From contig CAYNBT010000003.1 in NCBI GenBank assembly GCA_964396025.1, forward strand, positions 1 through 64,000: a stretch of DNA of 64,000 bases, written 5' to 3'. The translations under genes and the position numbers were made by a program. This document shows, in pieces, positions 16,111 to 24,417 of this stretch; within the stretch, counting starts at the first letter, position 1, and every line of letters begins with the position of its first letter. The notes under the pieces are model-generated. The model did not search any database. It was not told the origin of the DNA and was given only the letters and a program-made list of their open reading frames with translations. The stretch comes from CAYNBT01 sp964396025. Lineage in GTDB: Bacteria > Patescibacteriota > WWE3 > UBA101185 > UBA10185.

Positions 16111-16353
16111 GTGGATATATACGCTATGGTCATGTACTCCATGCGTGCGACGAGTCAAATAAAACCATATTATGTCCCTACTCATGCCAAGATAGTTGGA
16201 GAGAAGGCAGTGGCTGTGACTTGTTTTGACGGATCTGTGTGGACACATCATTTTAGAGGCAATACCGTTGAGGCCACTCGCCCAGAGGGTAACGGTGGCC
16301 TGTTTTGTTGGTATGACGTTGATATTGCAACGGGTAACATTATCTTTCGATAG
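16111..16353 (+). CDS. Small hypothetical protein, tandem paralogue A
   Basis: 80 aa from a GTG at 16111 that follows TACGGAGGTGA. TATAAT at 16076-16081 is the likely -10. The protein aligns with the next gene: a helix with RAT, then Y-x-P-x-x-(A/V)-(K/R)-(I/V)-V, a strand ending in VTC followed by a (D/N)G turn and THxF/L, and a C-terminal YD(V/A). The pattern suggests a small alpha/beta domain. No family is recognised. Divergent from the kinase gene, with 100 bp between them. Confidence 0.65.
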   Translation: MDIYAMVMYSMRATSQIKPYYVPTHAKIVGEKAVAVTCFDGSVWTHHFRGNTVEATRPEGNGGLFCWYDVDIATGNIIFR

Positions 16354-16408
16354 TGGTATGTGATGTTTTCAATGCCAGACGTGGTTATATTCATCTAAGG
16401 AGCTAGAT

Positions 16409-16669
16409 ATGAAGCCCGACATCGCTTTTTTGATCATGGTTGCGTGGAGAGCCACAGAGAAGTTAAAGAACTATACCCCGTATTCGGTTCGGGTGGTGGA
16501 CTCACGTACGATTCAGGTGACTTGCACAAACGGTGATAACATTACTCACACACTTGTTAACGGTAAGGGTACTGTTGATTTTCCAGTTAAGCCACCGTAT
16601 CACAGTGCAACTTGGCCGCTGTTCTACGAGTACGATGCGAACGGGACGGTTTCCGTTATGCATAGTTAG
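16409..16669 (+). CDS. Small hypothetical protein, tandem paralogue B
   Basis: 86 aa, ATG at 16409 after AAGGAG. Shares with the preceding gene the WRATEKLKNYTPYSVRVV / VTCTNGDNITHTL framework and the C-terminal FYEYDANG segment, so the two arose by tandem duplication and have diverged strongly. The pair ends at a strong terminator. No function can be inferred; secretion signals and membrane segments are absent. Confidence 0.65.
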   Translation: MKPDIAFLIMVAWRATEKLKNYTPYSVRVVDSRTIQVTCTNGDNITHTLVNGKGTVDFPVKPPYHSATWPLFYEYDANGTVSVMHS

Positions 16670-16683
16670 CACTGAATCTTGTT

Positions 16684-16744
16684 TATAGCCCTTACTATTT
16701 TATAGCCCTTACTATGTCTTTTCAGGCGAGTAGGGGCTTTTTTG
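16684..16744 (+). terminator. Terminator with a duplicated 5' arm
   Basis: AGCCCTTACT (16704-16713) pairs with AGTAGGGGCT (16729-16738), followed by TTTTTTG. The 15-bp block TATAGCCCTTACTAT occurs twice (16684-16698 and 16701-16715), so two alternative 5' arms compete for a single 3' arm. The remaining gap to rpsB (16745-16958) is AT-rich and holds no gene I can support. Confidence 0.85.
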
Positions 16745-16958
16745 TGTTTATTATATTGAATCTTTTTCAAAACTATGTTAACCTCCTCTTTGAACCTTGG
16801 ATCTTCCTGGCGCGTTTTATAGCGAGCCCCCAAGTTGCGGCTTAGCGCAAAGTTAAACCTAAAGGAAAAGGAAGAAAATTTACGCAAACCATACATTACG
16901 TTGTTTAGGGCTTTACGTTACATTTTCTTCAAAAATAATTAATTTAATTTAGGAATTT

Positions 16959-17969
16959 ATGGCTAAGAAATATAAAACACCTTCAATAGAACAACTGCTC
17001 GACTGTGGCGTTCATTTTGGCCACCAAGTTAGAAGATGGAACCCAAGAATGGCTCCATACATTTTTGCTCAGAGAATGGGAATCCACGTGATCGACCTTG
17101 AGCAAACAGAACAGCTCCTTAAGGATGCCTGTGACTTTTTGTATGAAGTTGCTTCAAAAGGTGGACAAATCATTTTTGTTGGTACCAAGAGGCAGGCAAC
17201 AGACATCATTTCTCTTGAAGCTAAGAGAAGCGGGGCTTTGTTTGTAAATGATAGGTGGGTTGGTGGAACAATTACTAACTTTCCAATCATAAAAAAGAAT
17301 ATCGATAAATTGCTGACTTTCTTGAGAAGGAAAGAATCAGGCGATTTGATGATGTACACAAAAAGAGAGCGTTTGATGATCGACAGGGAAATTGAAGACA
17401 TGCAAAAGAAAATAGGTGGAATTGTAGGTTTAAGAGGCAAACCGGCAGCATTGTTTGTGGTCGATGCTCGTAGAGAAAAAACTTCCATTAGGGAAGCTAA
17501 CAAGGCTGGAGTTCCAGTGGTTTCTTTGATGGACACAAATTCTGATCCTACAGGTGTTAATCATGTGATTCCAGGTAATGACGATGCGATAAGATCCGTG
17601 GCTTTGATCATAAAAGCGATTTCCGACGCTGTAGAAGCTGGTTACGCGGTTTATGCTGAAAGCACAAAGAAAGTTGAGCCTATTGTTGAACCAGTGGTTG
17701 CAACCGCACCTATTGAGGCACCTTTGATTGTTTCCGCAGACGAAGCTGCACACCTTGCCGTAGGTAAGGATATTCATAAGCTTGTTGGTAAGGTTGATGG
17801 TTTGGTAGTAGAAAAAGCTAATGTGGTTGAAGACTTGGGTGTTCCAGAAAAAACAGATTCCAAGGTTGTTAAGGCAAAGGCTCCTAAAACTCCAAAAGCA
17901 CCAAAAGAAGCCAGCAAAAGTTTAAAGCTGTCTATCAAGACAGATTCAAAGAAAGGTTCTAAAAAATGA
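16959..17969 (+). CDS. rpsB: Ribosomal protein uS2 with long C-terminal tail
   Basis: 336 aa. The first about 230 residues are a standard uS2 (LLDCGVHFGHQVRRWNPRM; GTKRQA; RWVGGTITNF; PVVSLMDTNSDPTGVNHVIPGNDDAIRSV). A further about 100 residues form an extension that begins with alternating V/E/P/A and ends in a lysine-rich tail (KAPKTPKAPKEASKSLK), likely disordered and RNA-binding. The stop overlaps the tsf start by 4 nt, giving the conserved rpsB-tsf-frr order for translation factors. Confidence 0.97.
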   Translation: MAKKYKTPSIEQLLDCGVHFGHQVRRWNPRMAPYIFAQRMGIHVIDLEQTEQLLKDACDFLYEVASKGGQIIFVGTKRQATDIISLEAKRSGALFVNDRWVGGTITNFPIIKKNIDKLLTFLRRKESGDLMMYTKRERLMIDREIEDMQKKIGGIVGLRGKPAALFVVDARREKTSIREANKAGVPVVSLMDTNSDPTGVNHVIPGNDDAIRSVALIIKAISDAVEAGYAVYAESTKKVEPIVEPVVATAPIEAPLIVSADEAAHLAVGKDIHKLVGKVDGLVVEKANVVEDLGVPEKTDSKVVKAKAPKTPKAPKEASKSLKLSIKTDSKKGSKK

Positions 17970-18421
17970 GTACTATAACTGATATAAAAACTTTGAGAGA
18001 AGAAACAGGAGCAGGGATTTTGGAGGTGAAGCAGGCGCTGGAAGATGCCGGTGGTGATGTTTCTAAAGCACGTGCTGCGTTGCTAGCTAAAAGTTCAGCT
18101 AAGGCGGCTAAAAAGGCTGACAGAACTGCTGGAGATGGCTTGATCTATTCATACATTCACAATGGCGGAAAGATGGGGAGTTTAGTTCATGTTGCTTGTG
18201 AGACTGATTTTGTGGCAAAGACCGAAGATTTTAAAAAACTTACGCATGAGATCGCATTGCAAGTTTGTACAGATGCTTATGAATCAGTAGAGGCTTTGTT
18301 GGCTTCTGAATACATGAGGGATTCAAGTAAAACAATTCAAGATATCATTAACGATACCGTTGCTAAAACAGGCGAAAAGATTGAACTCAGGAGATTTGTA
18401 AAGTATTCTATAAATGAATAA
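17966..18421 (+). CDS. tsf: Elongation factor Ts, short form
   Basis: 151 aa, about half of the E. coli length and shorter than the Thermus protein. The N-terminal UBA-like domain (IKTLREETGAGILEVKQALEDAGGD) and one core subdomain with the essential TDFVAKTEDF segment are present; the second half of the core is missing. That is enough to catalyse GDP release from EF-Tu. Overlaps rpsB by 4 nt and abuts frr (shared base). Confidence 0.95.
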   Translation: MSTITDIKTLREETGAGILEVKQALEDAGGDVSKARAALLAKSSAKAAKKADRTAGDGLIYSYIHNGGKMGSLVHVACETDFVAKTEDFKKLTHEIALQVCTDAYESVEALLASEYMRDSSKTIQDIINDTVAKTGEKIELRRFVKYSINE

Positions 18422-18969
18422 TGACTAAGCAAGAACTCTCAAAAAAACTTGATGCAGCCGTAAATTTCTTTAAATCTGAGTTAGCACAGGTGCGAACAGG
18501 AAGGGCAAACCCCAGCCTTGTTGAGGAATTAAAAGTAACGGCATATGGTTCTGTAATGTCTGTAAAGGAACTTGGCACCATTGCGGTACCTGAACCTCAG
18601 ATGATTACGGTTTCTCCTTGGGACAAAACATTAATCCCTGTGATTGCTAAAGCCATTAGAGAAAGCGAACTGAAACTGAATCCTGCTGAAGAAGGGGGTT
18701 TGGTACGTATTCCTATCCCGGCGCTTACTGAAGAACGCAGAAAAGAATTTGCAAAACTTGTTTCCGCTAAAGTTGAAGAATCTAAACAATCCATCAGGAA
18801 TATTCGCCAAGAGGCCATGAAGCTGGTTGAAAAAGAGTTTACGGATAAACTTATTGGGGAAGACGAGAAATTTTCAAGAAAAGATGAAATAGAAGAAACG
18901 GTTCGAGCAGTAGTTTCTAACATAGAAGCCTTGGGGGAAGAGAAGAAGTCTGATATCCTTAAGATATAG
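18421..18969 (+). CDS. frr: Ribosome recycling factor
   Basis: 182 aa, normal length. Three-helix bundle pattern with the conserved VRTGRANPSL near residue 25, the GSVMSVKELGTIAVPEPQ domain-II segment, and RIPIPALTEERRKE, then RNIRQEAMK. With EF-G it splits post-termination ribosomes. It follows tsf with a one-base overlap and precedes the protease gene by 14 nt. Confidence 0.97.
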   Translation: MTKQELSKKLDAAVNFFKSELAQVRTGRANPSLVEELKVTAYGSVMSVKELGTIAVPEPQMITVSPWDKTLIPVIAKAIRESELKLNPAEEGGLVRIPIPALTEERRKEFAKLVSAKVEESKQSIRNIRQEAMKLVEKEFTDKLIGEDEKFSRKDEIEETVRAVVSNIEALGEEKKSDILKI

Positions 18970-18983
18970 TTTGAGAAGTAAAT

Positions 18984-20114
18984 ATGACATTAATAGTTTT
19001 CCTTTTAATTTTATCTCTGTTGGTCTTGATTCATGAATTAGGGCATTTTGTTGCTGCTCGTAAATTTGGCGTAAAAGTACTGGAATTTGGTTTTGGGCTT
19101 CCTCCCAAGCTTTTTTCGCGATTTAAAGGGGAAACTGAGTATACCTTTAACCTTTTACCTTTTGGCGGCTTTGTAAGATTGTATGGTGAAGAGAACCTTC
19201 AGGGCTCAGATGATCCGCGAAGCTTTGCAGCCAAATCAGCCATCAAACGTGCTGTAATTTTGGTTGCCGGTGTATTTATGAACTTGCTTTTAGCAATAGT
19301 GCTTTACTACGGATTTTTTCTTATCAACAACTTTAAATCCTTAACCATACCTTTGTTTTTTGAGCATGAGTTTAGATTTGGCGACAAAGAAATTCTAAAC
19401 ACTGTTGTTACAGCATTTATGGAAGGTTCCGCTGCTGAGAAAGCCGGCATTGAAAGAGGAGAAACCATCATCGAGGTAGATAATATTCCTGTTTACAACA
19501 ATTCTGATATCAGAAGAGAAATAGAGGGCAAAGCGGGTAAGGAAGTAAAAGTACTGTTGTTAGATGTTAGAGATCCTGATAGGACTTTGAGGACTCTTAC
19601 TGTGATTCCTGCAAAAAACAAAGATGGCACGGGTTTATTGGGAGTGATGCTTTCTAAGGCGGTGACACTTGATTACTCAAGGGGTTCAAATAAGGTATTT
19701 GCTGCTCCGATGCACGCATACAATGTTTTTGGTTATAGTATGTCTACTTTTGGAAAGTTGATTAGCAGTTCTGTAGAAAATAAATCACTAGAGCCTGTCT
19801 CTGCAGGTGTTTCAGGTCCTGTAGGCATTTATTCTGCTGTGGGCGGCATTTTGGATTACAGAGGAAAAACAGCACTTTTAGGAATAATTGATCTTGCCGC
19901 TCTCTTATCAATAAGTTTGGCTATGTTAAACATTATGCCATTTCCTGCGCTTGATGGCGGAAGGCTTCTGTTCGTATTTATAGAGATGATTCGTGGTGGT
20001 AAAAAGGTTTCACCCAAGTTTGAGGCTACCGTTCACAAATGGGGCATGATGTTTCTGTTTGCTTTAATCATACTGGTAACATTTAAAGACTTTAAAACTA
20101 TAATTTTAGGATAA
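18984..20114 (+). CDS. rseP: Site-2 protease RseP family (M50)
   Basis: 376 aa. Zinc metalloprotease in the membrane: HELGH in the first helix (LVLIHELGHFVAARKFG), a single PDZ domain (about residues 130-215, GSAAEKAGIERGETIIEVD), and the third ligand motif NIMPFPALDGGRL near the end. It cleaves transmembrane segments of anti-sigma factors or leftover signal peptides. Last gene of the rpsB-tsf-frr-rseP run. One PDZ domain instead of the two of E. coli RseP. Confidence 0.93.
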   Translation: MTLIVFLLILSLLVLIHELGHFVAARKFGVKVLEFGFGLPPKLFSRFKGETEYTFNLLPFGGFVRLYGEENLQGSDDPRSFAAKSAIKRAVILVAGVFMNLLLAIVLYYGFFLINNFKSLTIPLFFEHEFRFGDKEILNTVVTAFMEGSAAEKAGIERGETIIEVDNIPVYNNSDIRREIEGKAGKEVKVLLLDVRDPDRTLRTLTVIPAKNKDGTGLLGVMLSKAVTLDYSRGSNKVFAAPMHAYNVFGYSMSTFGKLISSSVENKSLEPVSAGVSGPVGIYSAVGGILDYRGKTALLGIIDLAALLSISLAMLNIMPFPALDGGRLLFVFIEMIRGGKKVSPKFEATVHKWGMMFLFALIILVTFKDFKTIILG

Positions 20115-20208
20115 AACAATTTTACCCCTCAAGTTTTGGTTGTTGTACCAGCTTTTTTTAGCACATAGGTTTATTGCGTCTTGCTGTGCATATAAGCATG
20201 TATGCTAT

Positions 20209-20237
20209 TTGCACTCTTTATGGATCAACTATATACT
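20209..20237 (+). promoter_or_regulatory. Promoter of the HIT-family gene
   Basis: TTGCAC (20209-20214), exact 17-bp spacer, TATACT (20232-20237), then 6 nt to the ATG at 20244, so the predicted transcript starts at or next to the start codon. Confidence 0.7.
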
Positions 20238-20243
20238 CGGAGC

Positions 20244-20597
20244 ATGTATGACGAGAATTGCTTGTTTTGTGCCATAGTCGCCGGCAAGGAACCTTCCACA
20301 AAAATATTGGAAACAGAGCATTTCTTGGTGATTCAGAACAAATATCCGGTAGCTCCAGTTCATGTACTGGTTTTGGATAAGCATCACAGGGAAAAATCTG
20401 GTACAATATCGGGCGTCTATAGTCAGGTATCTTACTGGGACACTATGTTTGACGCTATAAATCAGGTTATTACTAAGATGGGCCTTGATAAGTCTGGCTA
20501 TAAACTAGTAAATAATGGGGCGGGGTATAATCACTTTGAGCATGAACATTTTCACGTTTTGGGGGGAACCGAGAACGAACCCGGAGGACGTACATAA
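20244..20597 (+). CDS. HIT-family nucleotide hydrolase
   Basis: 117 aa beginning MYDENCLFCAIVAGKEPSTK, the usual start of HIT proteins, with CLFC resembling the zinc site of the bacterial subfamily. The histidine triad is HEHFH (in HFEHEHFHVLGG), where the middle His is the nucleophile for cleavage of phosphoramidates or dinucleotide tails. The N-terminal extension of the longer frame (from 20202) lies in the promoter and is rejected. The last residue run GTENEPGGRT is as in relatives. Confidence 0.9.
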   Translation: MYDENCLFCAIVAGKEPSTKILETEHFLVIQNKYPVAPVHVLVLDKHHREKSGTISGVYSQVSYWDTMFDAINQVITKMGLDKSGYKLVNNGAGYNHFEHEHFHVLGGTENEPGGRT

Positions 20598-20630
20598 GTT
20601 AAATTAATTGGTTTGGAGGTGTATTTGGCA

Positions 20631-20653
20631 TTTTCTGATGTTTTATCAGAAAA
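20631..20653. terminator. Short perfect hairpin before rpsU
   Basis: TTTTCTGAT (20631-20639) and ATCAGAAAA (20645-20653) with a 5-nt loop. The symmetric A/T ends could serve as a weak terminator in either direction. Confidence 0.4.
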
Positions 20654-20680
20654 GATTCACACGAATCTATATGCCACATT

Positions 20681-20872
20681 ATGACAAAGATTAAAATTAG
20701 ACATGGAGAATCTTTAGAACAAGCTTTGAGACGCTTTAACAGGGAAGTTCATCGTGCAGGGATTTTAAAAGAATTAAAAAAGAGGGAAAGATACGAAAAA
20801 CCTAGCGAAGTTAAAAGAAGAACTACTAAAGAACGAAATAGAAAGTATGAAATTCTAAATAAGCTCAAGTAA
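20681..20872 (+). CDS. rpsU: Ribosomal protein bS21
   Basis: 63 aa: [20 protein letters not shown], then a lysine/arginine-rich helix, the classic bS21 pattern. It helps the 30S subunit select the start site by positioning the 3' end of 16S rRNA; its retention is of interest in a genome where many genes look leaderless. First gene of an rpsU-yqeY-ybeY-pth run. Confidence 0.96.
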   Translation: MTKIKIRHGESLEQALRRFNREVHRAGILKELKKRERYEKPSEVKRRTTKERNRKYEILNKLK

Positions 20873-20873
20873 T

Positions 20874-21185
20874 TTGAGTGATAAATTGATGTACGAAAGA
20901 CTTAAGCAGGATTTATACTCAGCCCAAAAAGATCGCGATGCATTAACTGTGTCGGTTTTACGTTACTTGATTTCTGCTATCAAGAACAAGGAAATAGAAC
21001 TTAGGGCGTCTTCAGAATCTCTAAATGATGAGCATGTCTTAAAACTCATTAAAAAGCAGATTAAGCAAAGAATTGAGTCTTCTGAGGGTTTTGCTAAGGT
21101 GGGGCGTCATGAAGACTCTGCAAGAGAACTAAACGAAAAAGCTATTCTGGAAAAATATTTACCACAAGAGACTTTAAATGCTTGA
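20874..21185 (+). CDS. YqeY/GatB-like protein, shortened
   Basis: 103 aa from a TTG at 20874, or 98 aa from the ATG at 20889. Matches the N-terminal helical domain of YqeY (LKQDLYSAQKDRDALTVSVLRYLISAIKNKEIE; KLIKKQIKQRIESSEGFAKVGRHEDSARELNEKAILEKYLPQ). Full-size YqeY is about 148 aa, so the C-terminal tail domain shared with GatB is missing. YqeY is often next to rpsU, as here; its role is presumed to be tRNA-related. Confidence 0.88.
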   Translation: MSDKLMYERLKQDLYSAQKDRDALTVSVLRYLISAIKNKEIELRASSESLNDEHVLKLIKKQIKQRIESSEGFAKVGRHEDSARELNEKAILEKYLPQETLNA

Positions 21186-21522
21186 AAAGCGCCCCGAATT
21201 AAATTCAGAAAAAAATATCTTTGTTTCAATTTCTATTGTTGATGATAAGAAAATTCAAGAGCTGAACAAAAAATATTTTCGCAGGGATTTCCCAACAGAT
21301 GTGCTTTCGTTCAATATAGACCAGAAAGAGGCTAGTGGGGAATATTTTTTGGGAGATATTGTTGTTAACAAAGAACAGGCTGAGCGACAAGCAAGTGAGT
21401 ATGGGAATTCCACGGAAGAGGAGCTTTCAGAGCTAGTGGCGCACGGTATGTTACACCTGCTTGGTGTCCATCATCCAGAAGACGATGAACACGGTGTTCA
21501 CGGTGTTGTGAGTAAGCATTAA
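21178..21522 (+). CDS. ybeY: Endoribonuclease YbeY
   Basis: 114 aa, shorter than the usual 150. The zinc-binding HGMLHLLGVHHPEDDEH matches H-G-x-L-H-L-x-G-x-D-H except that the usual DH is HH; the metal ligands are retained. It takes part in 16S rRNA 3' maturation and ribosome quality control. Overlaps yqeY by 8 nt and is 1 nt from pth. Confidence 0.92.
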   Translation: MLEKRPELNSEKNIFVSISIVDDKKIQELNKKYFRRDFPTDVLSFNIDQKEASGEYFLGDIVVNKEQAERQASEYGNSTEEELSELVAHGMLHLLGVHHPEDDEHGVHGVVSKH

Positions 21523-21523
21523 T

Positions 21524-22021
21524 ATGAAACTAATTGTTGGTCTTGGAAACCCCGGTGAAAAGTATACGACCACTCGACATAATGCTGGTTTTATCTTTGT
21601 TGATAATTTATGCAAAGTTTTAGAGCTTTCTTGGGCCATTGAAAAGAAATCTGACGCTGCAGTAGCCAAGAACGCAAAATTTATTCTGGCAAAACCCCAA
21701 ACTTTTATGAATAACTCAGGTACCGCGGTAGCCAAGTTACTCACTTACTTTAAAGTACCTGTGGAAAACCTTGTAGTAGTACATGACGATGTAGATTTGC
21801 CTTTTGGGGAATATAGACTCAAACAAGGTTCTGGAAGTGCAGGGCATCATGGCGTTATTGATATCATAGAAAAAGTTGGGACACAGGATTTTTGGCGTTT
21901 TAGAATAGGTGTTGGACGCCCAGCTGAAAGCAAATACAGCGTAGAAGATTATGTACTCAAGCCCTTTGCTCCTAGCGAGGTGGAGTTTATAAGGTCACTG
22001 CCTTATCAATTCCTTTTGTAA
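21524..22021 (+). CDS. pth: Peptidyl-tRNA hydrolase
   Basis: 165 aa. LIVGLGNPGEKYTTTRHNAGF contains the catalytic His, PQTFMNNSG the peptide-binding Asn, and VVHDDVDLPFG the catalytic Asp; GSAGHHGV and RIGVGRP are also conserved. Recycles peptidyl-tRNAs released from stalled ribosomes. The C-terminus is about 20 residues shorter than in E. coli. Confidence 0.96.
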   Translation: MKLIVGLGNPGEKYTTTRHNAGFIFVDNLCKVLELSWAIEKKSDAAVAKNAKFILAKPQTFMNNSGTAVAKLLTYFKVPVENLVVVHDDVDLPFGEYRLKQGSGSAGHHGVIDIIEKVGTQDFWRFRIGVGRPAESKYSVEDYVLKPFAPSEVEFIRSLPYQFLL

Positions 22022-22100
22022 AGTACAAATACACATTGGTTGATCCAAATAACCATCTAAGTATACTAAAGTACATATCCAAGAAAGTTAGTTCTGCCTT

Positions 22101-23744
22101 ATGTACTATACCAAATATAGACCTCAAACATTCTCAGAGATTTCTCAGCCTAATCATGTAGCTGAGGCATTGATGAACCAAATTAAGTCAGGCAAGTCTG
22201 TGCACGCCTACTTATTTGTGGGATCTAGGGGAACAGGAAAAACCACAACCGCAAGAATTCTAGCCAAAGCGCTTAATTGTACAAACCTTAGTTCGGCAGG
22301 TGACCCTTGCAACAGTTGTGCGGCGTGTAAAGCAATCAAAAATGGCTCATACATGGATTTGATAGAGATAGACGCAGCAAGTAACCGTGGCATAGACGAC
22401 ATAAGAGAGCTCAAAGATAAAATCAAGCTAGCGCCAGCGCAAGGTAAGCAGAAAATATACATTATTGATGAAGTGCATATGTTAACAAACGAAGCTTTTA
22501 ATGCTCTCTTGAAGACTTTGGAGGAGCCGCCCGCACATGCAACTTTTATACTTTGCACTACAGAATCACACAAAGTTCCGGAAACCATTAAATCCCGCTG
22601 TCAGGTTTTTAGCTTTAAACGAGCAACTAAGGCTCAGTTAATCAAGAAGTTGAAGGCAATATGTGATGAGGAAAAGGCAGAGATTTCTAATGAACTCCTC
22701 ATGAAAATCGCTGATCTCTCATCCGGGGGTTTTCGTGATGCTGAAACGGTGCTTCAGCAGGTTGTAGAGGGAAGTGTGGATTTGGACTCACTCTTGGTTT
22801 CATCTTCAAGCGATGAGTTTGGAGAGTTTTTAAACTATATTCTTGTAGCAGACTCAGCCAACGCTTTAAGGAAGATTTCGAAATTGTTTGATTCTGGAAT
22901 AGATTTATACTCCTGGACTTCAGAATTCCTTACATATTTGAGAATGTTGCTTCATGTTCGTTCCGGTTATTATGAGGATCTGCTTGATGTGACTACAGAA
23001 CAGCTTGATGAGATGAGAAAAGTTTTGACACTTACTACAGATATTCAACTGGTCAGTATCCTAGAAGCTTTTGTACAAGCTCAGAACTCTATTAAGAGTA
23101 GTTTTATTCCTCAATTGCCGTTGGAGATATGTACATTCAAATTGTGCCATTTTGCTGAATCAGAAACTATTGTAACTAAAGCTCATTCTCCAAAAAAACC
23201 TCCTGTACCTACCGTGGCAGTAAGCAAAAACTCAAAGAGGCCTTTGGAAGATGAAGATAAGGGTGTTACTGATGGTGAGATTCCACAACCAAATGATAAT
23301 CCTCCTGCAGATCAGACGCCTGAGCTTGAGAGTTTGGAGGAAGCTGAAACTGCCGAGCTAGAACCAAGTGTAGTTCCTCTCGAGGCAATAGTAGATAAGT
23401 GGGATTCTATTATTGAGAGCATCGCCAAACATAACAGTAGTATCAAGGCTCTTCTAAAGGCCTGTAAACCTATTGAAGTTATTGGTTCTCGCGTATGTCT
23501 TGAGGTTGCGTTTGCGTTCCATAAGGAACGTTTGGAGTCTCCTAAAAATCGTAGCCTAGTTGAGAAAATAATGTCAGAGATATTGGCCGTCAATACAGCC
23601 ATTTTTTGCACAGTGAGTAAGGAAAAACCCCAAAAAGCTGGTAAGAATGAATCCGGTGTTTTGACTGATTTTAATGTTGCTGTGCCTATGGCAACCGATT
23701 CCGGCGCATTACTCAGTGTCTTTGACGGCGGACTTCCGCTATAA
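22101..23744 (+). CDS. dnaX: DNA polymerase III subunit gamma/tau
   Basis: 547 aa. Clamp-loader ATPase: Walker A in GSRGTGKTTTARILAKAL, a four-cysteine zinc module (CTNLSSAGDPCNSCAAC), Walker B region IIDEVHMLTNEAFNALLKTLEEPP and sensor 1 CTTESHKVPETIKSRCQ. Domain III follows, then an acidic, proline-rich linker and a tau-like C-terminal domain (about residues 420-520). Followed 8 nt later by recR, the common dnaX-recR pairing (no ybaB between them here). Confidence 0.96.
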   Translation: MYYTKYRPQTFSEISQPNHVAEALMNQIKSGKSVHAYLFVGSRGTGKTTTARILAKALNCTNLSSAGDPCNSCAACKAIKNGSYMDLIEIDAASNRGIDDIRELKDKIKLAPAQGKQKIYIIDEVHMLTNEAFNALLKTLEEPPAHATFILCTTESHKVPETIKSRCQVFSFKRATKAQLIKKLKAICDEEKAEISNELLMKIADLSSGGFRDAETVLQQVVEGSVDLDSLLVSSSSDEFGEFLNYILVADSANALRKISKLFDSGIDLYSWTSEFLTYLRMLLHVRSGYYEDLLDVTTEQLDEMRKVLTLTTDIQLVSILEAFVQAQNSIKSSFIPQLPLEICTFKLCHFAESETIVTKAHSPKKPPVPTVAVSKNSKRPLEDEDKGVTDGEIPQPNDNPPADQTPELESLEEAETAELEPSVVPLEAIVDKWDSIIESIAKHNSSIKALLKACKPIEVIGSRVCLEVAFAFHKERLESPKNRSLVEKIMSEILAVNTAIFCTVSKEKPQKAGKNESGVLTDFNVAVPMATDSGALLSVFDGGLPL

Positions 23745-23752
23745 TACTTTCT

Positions 23753-24364
23753 ATGAAGATTCCACGTCCTATTGGAAAATTAATTGAATCCTTTGAAAAA
23801 CTTCCCGGCATAGGGCCGAAAACAGCTCAACGTTTAACGTTTTACCTTTTGCACTTTCCTCAGGAAGAGTTGGAACGATTTGCTGATTCGTTAGCTTCTT
23901 TAAAGGCAAACACAACAATTTGTAGGATTTGTAAGAATGTGGGGGAGGAAGAATTATGCACGGTATGCAGTGATACAGAAAGAAACCATTCTATGATAGC
24001 TGTTGTCTCAACTCCTATGGATGTGTTCGCCCTAGAAAAAGCAGGTTTCAAAGGCGTGTATCATGTTTTACACGGTTTGATCGATCCTTTAAACAACATT
24101 GGTCCGGACGAAATTTACCTGCGTGAACTCATAAATCGTTTACGTGAGAGACTGCATGATCAAACAGAGGTAGTGATGGCTACAAGTACTGGAATGGAAG
24201 GGGAGTCAACCGCCATGTATATTTCACGTTTGATCAAAGAGTTGGGCGCGGGAGATAGTATAAAAATAACCAGAATAGCACGTGGAATTCCTGTAGGGGG
24301 AGATATTGAGTACGCAGACAATGTGACGTTACACAGAGCTCTTGAAGGACGTTCAGTTTTTTAG
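23753..24364 (+). CDS. recR: Recombination protein RecR
   Basis: 203 aa. Helix-hairpin-helix (KLPGIGPKTAQRLTFYLL), a C4 zinc finger (CRICKNVGEEELCTVC), a Toprim domain with MATSTGMEGESTAMYI, and a C-terminal ARGIPVGGDIEYADNVTLHRALEGR. With RecO/RecF it loads RecA at gaps. TATAAT (23740-23745) inside the end of dnaX lies 7 nt before the ATG, so recR also has a predicted leaderless promoter of its own. Confidence 0.96.
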   Translation: MKIPRPIGKLIESFEKLPGIGPKTAQRLTFYLLHFPQEELERFADSLASLKANTTICRICKNVGEEELCTVCSDTERNHSMIAVVSTPMDVFALEKAGFKGVYHVLHGLIDPLNNIGPDEIYLRELINRLRERLHDQTEVVMATSTGMEGESTAMYISRLIKELGAGDSIKITRIARGIPVGGDIEYADNVTLHRALEGRSVF

Positions 24365-24417
24365 CTTTTTGAGTACAATTTCTTTGCAAAATCCAAGAAA
24401 CCGGTTAGAATGCTTTT

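Noticed and set aside
16666..16896. 76-aa frame on the minus strand between the paralogue pair and rpsB
   Set aside because: It runs through the terminator hairpin, lacks a ribosome-binding site or promoter, and its composition matches AT-rich intergenic DNA.
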